This document shows, one piece after another, positions 33,664 to 41,820 of a stretch of 64,000 nucleotides of DNA. Both the position numbers and the translations under genes were made by a program. The stretch comes from a virus, in the IMG/VR virus record IMGVR_UViG_3300047472_000309, positions 246,655-310,654 of that record. One strand, 5' to 3'. The notes below the pieces were generated by a model. It did no database searches, was not told where the DNA came from, and saw only the letters and a program-made list of their open reading frames with translations. Each line of letters opens with the position of its first letter. The first letter of the stretch is position 1.

Positions 33664-34710
33664 TTAGTCCAGGTACTCGATACGAAAGCTCGTCACCGGG
33701 TAGCCGTCACAACCGTGACTGTTAGCTTCGAGTTCTTCCTGATCCACTACGCCCGGATAGGCTTCATCGAGTTCAGCCACCCGAACGCAATCGCACTCGT
33801 AGTTGCCTTCTTCCCAGTTGTAGATCGCAACACGGCTCTCGACCCCGTAGCCGAAGTCCTTTTGGATCTCGTACTCTTTACCGCGGTAAAGTAAAGTCAG
33901 CGTGGCGACGGTGCGCTTACGCAGCATGGGACCTTCTGCTTCGTCAAACACCAGCGTATTGAAGTGCTGAGGCAAGAGCGTTAGGAACTCCTGCATCTGC
34001 TTCTTGTAAAACTCGCGATCTTCCGCCGAGTCAAAGAACTTCACCGTGTACTGGGGCGTACCGCCGTCGGAGCGCGGTTGGTTGGGCTGACCGTAGCGAC
34101 CTACAAAGAGGGGGTTACCGCAGGCTGCACCATGCCAGCGCAACTGGTATTCCTTCTTGATGTGCTGCTCGGCCGTCTTGAGGAATCGCAGGTCTTCTTC
34201 GAACACCGCCTCGAAGATTTCGCACTCCGGAATTCGATTGGCCACAAAGGTCTTTTCCATGACCCATTGTTTAAAGTCTTCTGGCGGCTCGACATTGTGT
34301 TCGCGCACGTAATGCATGAAACCTTCTGGCCAGCACCAGTCTTCGATACGGAACTCACGATAGCCATTGCTGACCATCTTGTCGCCGTCTTCACTGGCTA
34401 CGCTGCAGCAACGGCACCACGAGGAACCCCGGTAGTGCTCGATGAATTGGTAGATGAACTGCCAACGCGGCATGAGTGGATTGTATTGCCAGAACGGGAT
34501 CGAGGGCTTGCCCGTGATCTGACGGGCTTCGAAGTCATCATTCCAGACCTTCGATGCCTTCTGTACAGTGACCAACTCGTTCCAGTAGACGGCTTCGATC
34601 CAAGCCAGGTTGAGCAGAAACTCGTCTTGTCCTACCCACTTCTCTTTCTGCGCGAGCGGCATCGGAAAGGACGGTTCTGCATCGCTGTACCAAAATCCAA
34701 CCTGTTTCAT
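33664..34710 (-). CDS. Unknown early-cluster protein, 348 aa
   Basis: It starts MKQVGFWYSDAEPSFPMPLA. Residues about 95-140 contain SSWCRCCS, an NGYREF segment and WPEGFMHYVREHNVEPP, a pattern (paired Cys, then W-P-E-G-x-x-H-Y) found in small bacterial proteins and suggestive of a metal-binding module. The middle is helical and the C-terminal third is beta-rich and acidic (NYECDCVRVAELDEAYPG). The start is preceded by leader copy 4 and AGGAGA. The function is unknown; early expression is inferred from the operon. Confidence 0.55.
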   Translation of the reverse strand: MKQVGFWYSDAEPSFPMPLAQKEKWVGQDEFLLNLAWIEAVYWNELVTVQKASKVWNDDFEARQITGKPSIPFWQYNPLMPRWQFIYQFIEHYRGSSWCRCCSVASEDGDKMVSNGYREFRIEDWCWPEGFMHYVREHNVEPPEDFKQWVMEKTFVANRIPECEIFEAVFEEDLRFLKTAEQHIKKEYQLRWHGAACGNPLFVGRYGQPNQPRSDGGTPQYTVKFFDSAEDREFYKKQMQEFLTLLPQHFNTLVFDEAEGPMLRKRTVATLTLLYRGKEYEIQKDFGYGVESRVAIYNWEEGNYECDCVRVAELDEAYPGVVDQEELEANSHGCDGYPVTSFRIEYLD

Positions 34711-34738
34711 GTTCTTCTCCTGTAATCAACTCATTCCG
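34711..34738 (-). repeat. Early-cluster leader repeat, copy 4
   Basis: Minus strand: CGGAATGAGTTGATTA followed by CAGGAGAAGAAC and the ATG at 34710. The palindrome is shortened here (TTGATTA). Confidence 0.65.
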
Positions 34739-34747
34739 TACTGCGTT

Positions 34748-35383
34748 TTAAGCGGCGTACTTGCCGGGGTTGTTTGCCTTGTGTCGACGCACCAGGTGAT
34801 CCCACGGACAGAAACGCCCGTCAGTGAACGCCTGGTTGTAGCGGGCCTTGAATGCCTCAATGAATTCCTCTCCGCCAGCAAGGGCTTCGGCAATCAAGAG
34901 GTCTTCATTGGCCGAAGCTGCCCGCCATGACTTGTTGTCATCGGTGTACTCGTAAGTCCAGTCGTGACGATCGAGCTTTTCCTTGAAGTGATCGATCGGA
35001 CGCATGAACTTCTCCCGCATCTGCGCAATGCGTTGCTTGTACATCTCGGCGGTGTTCTGCTGTGCTTGACGCACGGCGGCGTGCACGATACCCGAGATCA
35101 TCTCTTCACGGGCCTGGTGAAACGCATCCACGCCGCGAGGACCTAACTGCATCGCACGGGCAAAGAGACGGTCTTCCTCTTTGAAGCGCGTGCAGAAGTC
35201 GCAGTAGGAGTTGGTGAAGTTGGACCACTGGTGCTTCTCGAGTGCAGCGACGAACTGCTCGAGGGTCTCAGTCGGTCGACGCGCATCGCGCTTGAGCGCA
35301 GGACGCTCGCTACGCAGCGTGGGTTCAGTACGCTCGACACGGCGGGGATCACGTTGCTGCAGCAATTGGGGGGCACGAATCAT
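34748..35383 (-). CDS. Unknown early-cluster protein, first gene, 211 aa
   Basis: ATG at 35383 (MIRAPQLLQQRDPRR) with AAGGGA upstream. A basic N-terminus is followed by a repeat-like helical arrangement: EQFVAALEKHQWSNFTNSYCDF and later HFKEKLDRHDWTYEYTDDNKSW, each followed by a cluster such as RLFARAMQLGPRGVDAFH or LLIAEALAGGEEFIEAFK. This suggests two copies of a ~70-residue unit. Its 5' leader carries a TATATTAC promoter 86 bases upstream and a 7-bp hairpin. Expression early after infection is inferred. Confidence 0.6.
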   Translation of the reverse strand: MIRAPQLLQQRDPRRVERTEPTLRSERPALKRDARRPTETLEQFVAALEKHQWSNFTNSYCDFCTRFKEEDRLFARAMQLGPRGVDAFHQAREEMISGIVHAAVRQAQQNTAEMYKQRIAQMREKFMRPIDHFKEKLDRHDWTYEYTDDNKSWRAASANEDLLIAEALAGGEEFIEAFKARYNQAFTDGRFCPWDHLVRRHKANNPGKYAA

Positions 35384-35431
35384 GATGGTTAGTTCCCTTG
35401 TAGTCAACAATAATAAAAGTTATTAGTAATT

Positions 35432-35450
35432 ACCCATCTACTGGATGGGT
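35432..35450 (-). promoter_or_regulatory. Hairpin in the early-operon 5' leader
   Basis: ACCCATC (35432-35438) pairs with GATGGGT (35444-35450) around a 5-base loop. It lies between the TATATTAC promoter and the first gene, followed by an AT-rich stretch. It may protect the 5' end of the early transcript or control it. Confidence 0.45.
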
Positions 35451-35468
35451 CTCCCGCGTAACAATTGT

Positions 35469-35476
35469 GTAATATA
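35469..35476 (-). promoter_or_regulatory. PhiKZ-type early promoter TATATTAC
   Basis: The plus strand reads GTAATATA, so the minus strand reads ctATATTAC in the context TCTATATTACACAATTG. It is an exact match to the phiKZ early promoter consensus known from published transcript mapping. It is 86 bases upstream of the start at 35383 and heads the five-gene cluster. Confidence 0.65.
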
Positions 35477-35490
35477 GATCCGAAAACTTC

Positions 35491-35506
35491 TAGGATCGAC
35501 GTCATA
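35491..35506 (-). promoter_or_regulatory. Conserved 16-base element next to hairpin, copy 2
   Basis: TAGGATCGACGTCATA (plus strand) differs in one base from 13228-13243 and again abuts a UNCG hairpin. Here it lies between the hairpin and the TATATTAC promoter. Confidence 0.4.
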
Positions 35507-35507
35507 A

Positions 35508-35529
35508 AGGCGAGCCCGTAGGCCCGCCT
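35508..35529 (-). terminator. UACG-tetraloop hairpin after the endolysin
   Basis: AGGCGAGCC (35508-35516) pairs with GGCCCGCCT (35521-35529) with one mismatch. The minus-strand loop is UACG closed by C-G, a UNCG-class loop. CATAAA and TTTATGCC flank it. It ends the endolysin transcript before the early operon. Confidence 0.7.
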
Positions 35530-35534
35530 CGCAT

Positions 35535-36383
35535 TTATGCCCCGTAAAGTGACGTGCAAGCGCTGTAGTTATTCGCCATCTTGATGTCGTACTGATTGGC
35601 GGCGTAGTTCGGACCGTTGTAGACCTTCGCGAAGAGCGCCCAGTTACGTGCTTTCAGGGCCGTCTGCAATTGACCGCTCGCGTACTTCTGGCAGAACGAA
35701 ACGAACGCCATTAGGTGTGCGTCTTCAGACTTGCGCATGGCGGTCACAAAGGAACCCACGTCGGCGTAACCACAGAACGAGAAGTTCTCGCCCATGATTT
35801 GGAACAGTCCCCAGGAAGCGGACATCATCGCACATTCCGGGTCAATCGCAAACGCCCGGTTAAAGCGCGGATACTCACCCGCACCACCCGAGTAGCCACC
35901 CGACTGCGGATTGCAGATGTCACTGTTGCCCGCAGCCATCAGCTTATTCACTTGCGCCTGGCCGTACTTCTTCACCAGGTAGCTGTAGAACTTGTGACGC
36001 TCAAAGAGGATGATGCACCGCCCATCGGGCAAGAAGCCCGCGCCGCTGGTTTCAGTCATGCACACAGCCCGCACGGCTGATTGACCAATACCCAACAACT
36101 GCGCGGCATCCACGTAGTCCGGGGTTTGCAGATACTTGCCCGTGATAAACGCATCCAGCAGATTCTGGGTCGATGCGTCGTAAAGACCCGTAGCCGGAAT
36201 GCCTTGCTTGGTCTGGTATTGGGTAAGCGCGGCAATCGAGAGCGGACCAAAGTTACCATCCGGTTTCAATGGAGGCGTCACGCCCTGTTTTTCATTCAGT
36301 GCTTTCTGAATGCCCTTGGTGTAATCGATGTCAAACTGGTTCGGTACCGCAGCACCCAGCTTCACTGGTGTGATCAGAGTCAT
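35535..36383 (-). CDS. Endolysin: peptidoglycan-binding domain plus N-acetylmuramidase (DUF3380), 282 aa
   Basis: ATG at 36383 (MTLITPVKLG) follows AAGGGAG. Residues about 15-85 form a PG_binding_1 domain (LKPDGNFGPLSIAALTQYQ). Residues about 88-280 form an N-acetylmuramidase domain of the DUF3380 type: MTETSGAGFLPDGRCIILFE with probable catalytic E111, FERHKFYSYL, SGGYSGGAGEYPRFNRAFAID and MMSASWGLFQIMGENFSFCGY. It would cut glycan strands of host peptidoglycan at lysis. There is no signal peptide, so a holin or similar is needed. A binding domain placed N-terminally is common in lysins of jumbo phages of Gram-negatives. Confidence 0.9.
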   Translation of the reverse strand: MTLITPVKLGAAVPNQFDIDYTKGIQKALNEKQGVTPPLKPDGNFGPLSIAALTQYQTKQGIPATGLYDASTQNLLDAFITGKYLQTPDYVDAAQLLGIGQSAVRAVCMTETSGAGFLPDGRCIILFERHKFYSYLVKKYGQAQVNKLMAAGNSDICNPQSGGYSGGAGEYPRFNRAFAIDPECAMMSASWGLFQIMGENFSFCGYADVGSFVTAMRKSEDAHLMAFVSFCQKYASGQLQTALKARNWALFAKVYNGPNYAANQYDIKMANNYSACTSLYGA

Positions 36384-36407
36384 CCCTACTCCCTTAACGT
36401 AATAGAA

Positions 36408-36453
36408 CCCCCGAGGCATGGAACCCCGCTATAGGATTCCATGACCTCGAGGG
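36408..36453 (-). terminator. Long hairpin upstream of the endolysin
   Basis: CGAGGCATGGAA (36412-36423) pairs with 36437-36449 with one bulged base, and CCC (36408-36410) with GGG (36451-36453) extends it across a mismatch. GCGCTATGCC follows. It lies between the 560-residue gene and the endolysin. Confidence 0.65.
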
Positions 36454-36481
36454 CGCTATGCCGCTAAAGCAGCCGTACTAC

Positions 36482-38164
36482 TTACTTGTCCAGCGTTTGC
36501 AGATGCTCGATCACTGCCTGACGATGCTTCGGCTCGAGCTTCTCGAGAAAGCCGATGACCGAATGAATCACGCGGTGCTCGAACTCTTCTGCTTCTTGCA
36601 TGATCTTGTCGATCAGACCGAGACCGGCTTCCGTCACCTGATGTTCCGGTTCAGCCGGGGTTTCCGGCTCGGGCGGCAGTTCGGGGGTCGGATCGACCGG
36701 CACTTCCGGCGTGACCGGTTGCACCGGGTCCGTCGGTTGCGTCGAATCAGCGGGCGTGTCACCAGCAGCCGGTTGCTCAGCGCCAGTAGCATCGCCACCA
36801 GTCGAAGCATCGGTTGCCGGAGCCGAAGGGTCCGTGGCGTCACCTGCCACCGGATCGGTCGGTTCTTGTGCCGGGGTGTCACCACCTTCTGCCGGGGTAT
36901 CGCTACCTGCGGCTTGGTCGTCGGCGGGCGCGGCCGGTTGTTCCGGGGTCACTGGGTCCGTGGTTTGACCAGCGTCCGCTGCATCGCTGTCTCCAGCCGG
37001 AGCGCCAGTGTCGGCAGCCGGGGCTTCGGGAGCGGCAGGAACGTCACCCGTAGCGACGTCTTGATCAGCAGCCGGAGCTGCCGGTTCGTCCGTCGTTGCT
37101 GCGGGTGCATCGGCCGGAGCTTCAGCCGCCGGATCTTGCACGACAGGTGCAGCATCGGTCGAAGCGCTATCTGCCGCGGCCGGTTGTGCATCAGTGCCCG
37201 CGTCTTGAGCGACAGGGCTATCCGTTGCTGCTCCTGCAGCGTCTGCCGCAGGTTGGTCTTGTTGTGCATCATTCGAATCCGTCGATGCAGCAGGGGCTTC
37301 CGGTTGAACAGCAACCGGGGCCGGGTCCACTGCTACCGGTTGTTCCGGCACGACGCCTGCATTGGCTGCCGGATCGACTTCAGCGGGTGCCGGTTCGACT
37401 TGGTCGTCGGCGGGGGCTGCAGGCACTTCCGGCTGGACTTCGGCCGGTTGGTCTGCAGGTTGTTCAGCGGGCGTGTCCACAGCCGGGGCGACCGGATCGG
37501 TCGACGACGGTTGGGTCTGCTCGATGACTTCTTCGTCCGAGGGCGAGGCGGGGACAGGTTGAACCGCAACCGGTTCATCCGATTCTGCGGGAGCTTGGGC
37601 CGGATCGACAGCTACGGGAGCTGCCGGATCTTGAGCCGCTGTATCGCCAGCGTCGGTTCCCGAAACGGGTTGCGTCTCTTGTCCAGCATCGACTGCCGGG
37701 GTATCCGTCGCTGCAGGTACGTCAGCGACGAGCGGGTCTGCTCCAGCGGGCGCAACTTCAGGCGCCACGACCGGTTCGACCGCGCTGCTATCCACATCTG
37801 CAGAACCTGCTCCTGCGTCAGCGGCGGGTTGTTCTTGCGTTGCATTGGCTTGTACATCGTCCGTTGCCGGAGCGACGTCCGTCGTGGCCGGGGTAGCAGC
37901 TGCGGCGGCTGCGGCGGCTTGCGCGACGTTGGCAGCAGCTTGGGCAACCGTAATCCCTGCCGGTTGGATCAGCCCGTGACTGTCGAGCTCTTCACCTTCT
38001 TGCAGCGAGTACTGTTGCGCTTGGCCGTTGCTATCGAGGTACGTCACGACGATTTGGCTTGCGGACGAAACAGGCGCAGACTGGTCTTGATCTGCGGCTG
38101 GAATGTTATTGGTTTGACCAGCTTCCGCTTGCTGGTCTTGCGTTTGCGCTTGCACGTCCGACAT
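36482..38164 (-). CDS. Ala/Pro/Asp-rich low-complexity protein with conserved ends, 560 aa
   Basis: ATG at 38164 (MSDVQAQTQD) follows AGGAGAG. Residues about 25-75 hold a module (VVTYLDSNGQAQQYSLQEGE, GLIQPAGITVAQAA) shared with the next gene upstream. Residues about 80-500 are low-complexity, rich in Ala, Pro, Asp, Gln, Thr and Val, with short irregular repeats such as AADAGA and PAAPADDQ, acidic and probably unstructured. The last 50 residues are a helix (GLIDKIMQEAEEFEHRVIHS) matching the neighbour's C-terminal domain start. Possibly a virion-internal or scaffold-like protein; function unknown. Confidence 0.6.
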   Translation of the reverse strand: MSDVQAQTQDQQAEAGQTNNIPAADQDQSAPVSSASQIVVTYLDSNGQAQQYSLQEGEELDSHGLIQPAGITVAQAAANVAQAAAAAAAATPATTDVAPATDDVQANATQEQPAADAGAGSADVDSSAVEPVVAPEVAPAGADPLVADVPAATDTPAVDAGQETQPVSGTDAGDTAAQDPAAPVAVDPAQAPAESDEPVAVQPVPASPSDEEVIEQTQPSSTDPVAPAVDTPAEQPADQPAEVQPEVPAAPADDQVEPAPAEVDPAANAGVVPEQPVAVDPAPVAVQPEAPAASTDSNDAQQDQPAADAAGAATDSPVAQDAGTDAQPAAADSASTDAAPVVQDPAAEAPADAPAATTDEPAAPAADQDVATGDVPAAPEAPAADTGAPAGDSDAADAGQTTDPVTPEQPAAPADDQAAGSDTPAEGGDTPAQEPTDPVAGDATDPSAPATDASTGGDATGAEQPAAGDTPADSTQPTDPVQPVTPEVPVDPTPELPPEPETPAEPEHQVTEAGLGLIDKIMQEAEEFEHRVIHSVIGFLEKLEPKHRQAVIEHLQTLDK

Positions 38165-38197
38165 TACTACTCTCCTGGTTGGGTTATGGAGCATAAG

Positions 38198-38223
38198 CAG
38201 CGCTCCATAGAATTGGAGCGCTG
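38198..38223 (-). terminator. Hairpin between the two Ala/Pro-rich paralogues
   Basis: CAGCGCTCCA (38198-38207) pairs perfectly with TGGAGCGCTG (38214-38223) around TAGAAT. It lies between the stop at 38261 and the start at 38164, with GCATAAG on its left. Confidence 0.65.
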
Positions 38224-38260
38224 GAAGTTTATTTTGCTTATGCTTGCAACCCGTCTAGGA

Positions 38261-39355
38261 TCAGACGTTATAAAAGTTGAAGAGCTTCTGTTTGCCTGCT
38301 TCGTTCACGCCGAATTCGAGCGTCTTCTTGAAGTCGACTTGGCGCGTGGCGGCTTGACGACCTTGCGGATTGGCCGTGAGTTTGACCAGGTTCAGCAGGC
38401 GCTGGAAGGCCGCCTGATCTTCCTTCGAGAGCGTGACATGCTCCATCGCACGGAACACGTACGACTCATGGAACACGCCGTCCTTCTGGCTATGGAAGGC
38501 CTTGAGGATCGTACCCCAGACGAGGAAGAAGTCGTCGTCCAGACGGTTGACCGTGTTGCTCAGCACGCGGTAGAGCTGCACTTGCCAGCGCACCGTGTCG
38601 GCGGTCGACAGGAGCTTCTTCGGCGCCATGCTGTCGATGTAGCCCTTCAGTTGCTCGAGCACCATCTTGCCGTAGGTGCTGGCTTCTTCTTTGGCCTTCT
38701 CGATGAGCGCATCGATTTCGGCGAGCACCGGCGCAGCAGGCTTCACCGGCGTGTCGGTCACGACTGCCACCGTAGCGGGCGCGGCCGGAGCCACCGGGAC
38801 CGCCGGAGCGATCTGAGCCGCGCCCGATTGCGACGGGCCGGTCTGGGTCACGGTACCGGACACGCCGGTCGATTGCGGTGCGGCTTGCGGTGCAGGCGTG
38901 ATGGTTTCGATCTTGAGTACGCCGTTAGCGGCTTGCTCTTCGTTCGGTTGCTGCACTTCGTCCTGGGGTTGATTGTCTTGCGTACTCACTTCTTCTCCTT
39001 CGGAGGGGTTGGTTGCTTGGATGGCGTCACCTTCACGGACACCGGAACTTTGCGGTTCACTACCGCTTGAAACGGACTGGGATTCATCAGCACTCCCGTT
39101 ATCGGTACCAGCAGCATCCGAGGTCGTCGTGCCAGCGGCGACAGATGCACTTGCGTTTCCCGCCGGTTCAGCCACGTTGACCAGGCCGTTATTCGGCGTA
39201 AAGTCCAGGCGCTTGGCGGCGTCGAGAACGGACAGACCAGCAGGCTGAATCAAGCCCGTTGCCGGATCGTGCGACTCACCGGCCTGCAAGATATAGTAAG
39301 CCTTCTTGCCGTCTTCCTTCTCATAAAGAACACGTGCAACAGGAATATTACCCAT
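38261..39355 (-). CDS. Ala/Pro-rich protein with helical C-terminal domain, paralogue of the downstream gene, 364 aa
   Basis: ATG at 39355 (MGNIPVARVLY) follows AAGGAAGC; the open frame extends further but overlaps the RNAP gene. N-terminal module VLYEKEDGKKAYYILQAGES and GLIQPAGLSVLDAA matches the 560-residue paralogue. The middle is Ala/Pro/Ser/Gln-rich. The C-terminal part from about residue 205 (EIDALIEKAKEEASTYGKMV) is a folded helical domain of about 160 residues, of which the neighbour retains only the first third. The two genes arose by duplication with loss or expansion. Location next to an RNAP subunit suggests a virion protein. Confidence 0.6.
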   Translation of the reverse strand: MGNIPVARVLYEKEDGKKAYYILQAGESHDPATGLIQPAGLSVLDAAKRLDFTPNNGLVNVAEPAGNASASVAAGTTTSDAAGTDNGSADESQSVSSGSEPQSSGVREGDAIQATNPSEGEEVSTQDNQPQDEVQQPNEEQAANGVLKIETITPAPQAAPQSTGVSGTVTQTGPSQSGAAQIAPAVPVAPAAPATVAVVTDTPVKPAAPVLAEIDALIEKAKEEASTYGKMVLEQLKGYIDSMAPKKLLSTADTVRWQVQLYRVLSNTVNRLDDDFFLVWGTILKAFHSQKDGVFHESYVFRAMEHVTLSKEDQAAFQRLLNLVKLTANPQGRQAATRQVDFKKTLEFGVNEAGKQKLFNFYNV

Positions 39356-39366
39356 GATTAGCTTCC

Positions 39367-40743
39367 TTACTGGATGGCTGTCTTGTAGTCCATGTGAGCG
39401 AGCGCGAGCTGCGTGCCGTGCATCTTCTTCATGAACAACAGCATGAACTTCGAACCATATTCCGAGACCGCTGAAGAAAGGGCCGTGGGATTCATGGACA
39501 GACGCGGTCCTACGCACACCGCGCAGTAGTCGGTCTTCTCCAGGCGACAGAACATCGGTGAGCGAATCATCACCTTCTTGCCGAGGTAGTTGCCAATGGA
39601 CTCATCGGTAAGCTTCTCGCTCCCGCCATCGGTCACTACACTAAAGCCCATGTACTTCTTCTTGTTCTCGTCCGAGAGCGCCACGGGATTACCCAGGGTC
39701 GACTGACAGTCTTCTTGCGTGACCATCATGTTCGACGAGGCCCGCAGCAGCCATTTCACGGCTTCACCACCGAGCATGGTTTCGGCACCCCGGTTGTACG
39801 AACCGGCGCGCAGCGAGTCGTTCATGATCGGGAACTTGTTGATGTCCCAGCCTTCTGACAGGGAGTTCTGGATCAGGTCCACATCAATGCCGTCATCCAG
39901 ACCGGCTTCGGCACCCGTCATCAGGAAGAGCTTGCGGCGCACCACCTTACGGGACTTGTTCTCGATCAGGAAGCCTTCTGCATCGTCACCCTTCAGGTAC
40001 TCGGAGTCGAACTTGATCAGCTCCGCATCGATCTTGGCAATCACCGCCGGATCATGCAGCTTATCCTTGTACTGTTCGAGCAACTGCGCTTTAAGCTCCG
40101 CCAAGCCAGGGGGTGCCGTCATGGCTTTGCGGGTCGCAGCCGGGACCCACAACTGCGTGAAGCCTGCCAGGTAGAAAGCGGCGTCCGCCATCACCAGGTA
40201 CTCTTTCACGTAAATCGGTAGCTTGCGCGGGTCACCCATATCCAGCACAGGTGAACCGGTCTGATCCGCGACGGCCGCATTGGCGGCGAGCACCATTTGG
40301 GCATTGGGGGTCGGATCATCCTGCAAGCGCGGCAGCACCATCTTCTCGATCGCCCCTGGGCTAATACGGCCCGAGAGGTAAGGGATCTTGTTGCCGAAGG
40401 GGTAGGCTGCGATCACCCAGTTAAAGAAGTACTGGCCGTAGCTAGTGGGGTGCGGGGTCGACTCTGTGTAGTTCGGAATCTGCCCGGCTTGCAGCAGGAA
40501 CTTGTCCTTGTGATTAAACGGTGCAATCGCGGGATCACACCCTTCCAGCGGCAGCAGTTCGTTGGTGTTCTCCGGATTGACAAAGAAGTACCCGGTGCGC
40601 GTCTGCACGATGCGATACGGGTACATGTCTTTCTGATAGTCTTCCGGGCCCTCGTTGATGATCGAGAACGCGGAGATGACCCACGCGCGACGACGGTATA
40701 AGCCCGCATTCATCGCCGCGATAAAGTAGTCGTGTTTCTTCAT
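39367..40743 (-). CDS. RNA polymerase beta'-like C-terminal subunit, probable virion RNAP (gp80-like), 458 aa
   Basis: Near the C-terminus KKVMIRSPMFCRLEKTDYCA followed by VCVGPRLS aligns with the conserved beta' region VRSxLTCxxxxGVCxxCYG, including the Cys pairs. It continues SAVSEYGSKFMLLFMKKMHG where bacterial beta' has the GxxAAQSIGEPGTQLTMRxFH trigger-loop segment. In phiKZ relatives beta' is split and two versions exist; this lone gene, away from the beta-like gene, probably belongs to the virion RNAP injected with DNA. GTGAGGTGAACC precedes the start. The catalytic NADFDGD motif is not expected in this half. Confidence 0.7.
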   Translation of the reverse strand: MKKHDYFIAAMNAGLYRRRAWVISAFSIINEGPEDYQKDMYPYRIVQTRTGYFFVNPENTNELLPLEGCDPAIAPFNHKDKFLLQAGQIPNYTESTPHPTSYGQYFFNWVIAAYPFGNKIPYLSGRISPGAIEKMVLPRLQDDPTPNAQMVLAANAAVADQTGSPVLDMGDPRKLPIYVKEYLVMADAAFYLAGFTQLWVPAATRKAMTAPPGLAELKAQLLEQYKDKLHDPAVIAKIDAELIKFDSEYLKGDDAEGFLIENKSRKVVRRKLFLMTGAEAGLDDGIDVDLIQNSLSEGWDINKFPIMNDSLRAGSYNRGAETMLGGEAVKWLLRASSNMMVTQEDCQSTLGNPVALSDENKKKYMGFSVVTDGGSEKLTDESIGNYLGKKVMIRSPMFCRLEKTDYCAVCVGPRLSMNPTALSSAVSEYGSKFMLLFMKKMHGTQLALAHMDYKTAIQ

Positions 40744-40751
40744 GGTTCACC

Positions 40752-41618
40752 TCACGCCGTCGTGTCGAGCCGACTCTCGTACGCCTGGAAGCGCACAATC
40801 AAGTCACTCACGGCGATGTCGATCTGCGTGATCTTGTTCACATCCGAGACCAGGTTATCCATCTCGGTCTTGATGACGCCTTGCGGATTGCCAAACCCGT
40901 CACCCGAATAGAAAGCCATGCCGAGCATGTTCTGCGCAGCGCTCGTCGCATCGAGCTCCTCGAACTCCCGGCCGATCATGTTGGCATACACCACATACGG
41001 GTAACCCGCGTCGATGCCCATGTGAGCAATCTTCGAGATCGCCAGTTCCGGGTCCATGAGAAAGTGCATGAAGCGATTAAAGCGCGTGATGCGCGCTTCA
41101 CGGAATTCGCGTTCGCTATCTTCCTCATTGTGGGTGCCAAACTCTTGCGAGCGGGCGAGCTCTTCAATCCGGGAGATCAAGGCGTCTGAGACATAGACGA
41201 GATCGACCAGATAGTGCTCGGCTTCTTGGCTACCGACGAGTGCCACCAGCTCACTGAAAAGCTCCTCGGGGTCGTGCTTCTGGGCACAGATTTTGAGGAT
41301 CTCCGGGATGTGGTCCGAGGCTTGTTGCAGCTCCACCAAGGCGTCGATGAATTCCGTTAGGATACTCACCGTCGCTTCATCACTCACGGTGATGCTGTGC
41401 TGTTTAAGAATCCCATTGGCGAGACTCTTGGTAAGGTCGATGATGCCGCCGAGCGTATCGCCCTGATCGGACTCATCATTGATCATTAACAGCTGTTCGA
41501 ATCCGGGGTTGTAGTCTTGCAACCCAATTCGGTCGAAGGCTTCATGAGCCTTCTCGATGGCGTCGACGTTCTCGGGGGACGTCGCTTCCACCAGATAGTC
41601 GCGAAGAATATCGAGCAT
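40752..41618 (-). CDS. Unknown helical protein upstream of the beta'-like gene, 288 aa
   Basis: TGGAGC precedes the start. It is almost all helical and acidic in its first half (IDDESDQGDTLGGI-like segment near residue 45, EEDSEREFREARITRF near 170). Eight bases separate it from the RNAP gene downstream, so they are co-transcribed from the divergent region at 41619-41820. No family was recognised. An assembly or packaging partner of the virion RNAP is conceivable. Confidence 0.55.
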   Translation of the reverse strand: MLDILRDYLVEATSPENVDAIEKAHEAFDRIGLQDYNPGFEQLLMINDESDQGDTLGGIIDLTKSLANGILKQHSITVSDEATVSILTEFIDALVELQQASDHIPEILKICAQKHDPEELFSELVALVGSQEAEHYLVDLVYVSDALISRIEELARSQEFGTHNEEDSEREFREARITRFNRFMHFLMDPELAISKIAHMGIDAGYPYVVYANMIGREFEELDATSAAQNMLGMAFYSGDGFGNPQGVIKTEMDNLVSDVNKITQIDIAVSDLIVRFQAYESRLDTTA

Positions 41619-41820
41619 GCGGTGCTCCAGAAACCCTGTAAGAAATTACTTGCGGTCGCCATGCTGTAGCTAACATGTTCGCAATCAGGCGATTACGTCA
41701 TCGGAAGCTACAGTCCTCTGTGAAATCGAACCACACAACGGGGTCGTTCTTTTCGAGGATAGTCAGATGATTGAGCTATCCGATAGCACTTAACATTTAA
41801 AACGGTATTTGGGGTTTAGC
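41619..41820. promoter_or_regulatory. Divergent intergenic region
   Basis: This 202-base gap separates the minus operon at 41618 from the plus operon at 41821, so both promoters should lie here. Inverted repeats GGATAG/CTATCC (41757-41762, 41776-41781) and GCTATC-C-GATAGC (41775-41787) share bases and could form alternative hairpins or an operator. No TATATTAC is present, consistent with non-early expression. Confidence 0.4.

Noticed and set aside
36600-38000. CRISPR-like or tandem DNA repeat
   Set aside because: The repetition is at the level of Ala/Pro/Asp codons with irregular units and no constant spacer length, so it is a low-complexity coding sequence.
36458-39070. An 870-residue plus-strand open frame opposite the Ala/Pro-rich genes
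   Set aside because: It mirrors the repetitive GC-rich codons of the minus genes, giving Arg/Gly/Ser/Cys low complexity. It has no ribosome-binding site and no conserved segments.
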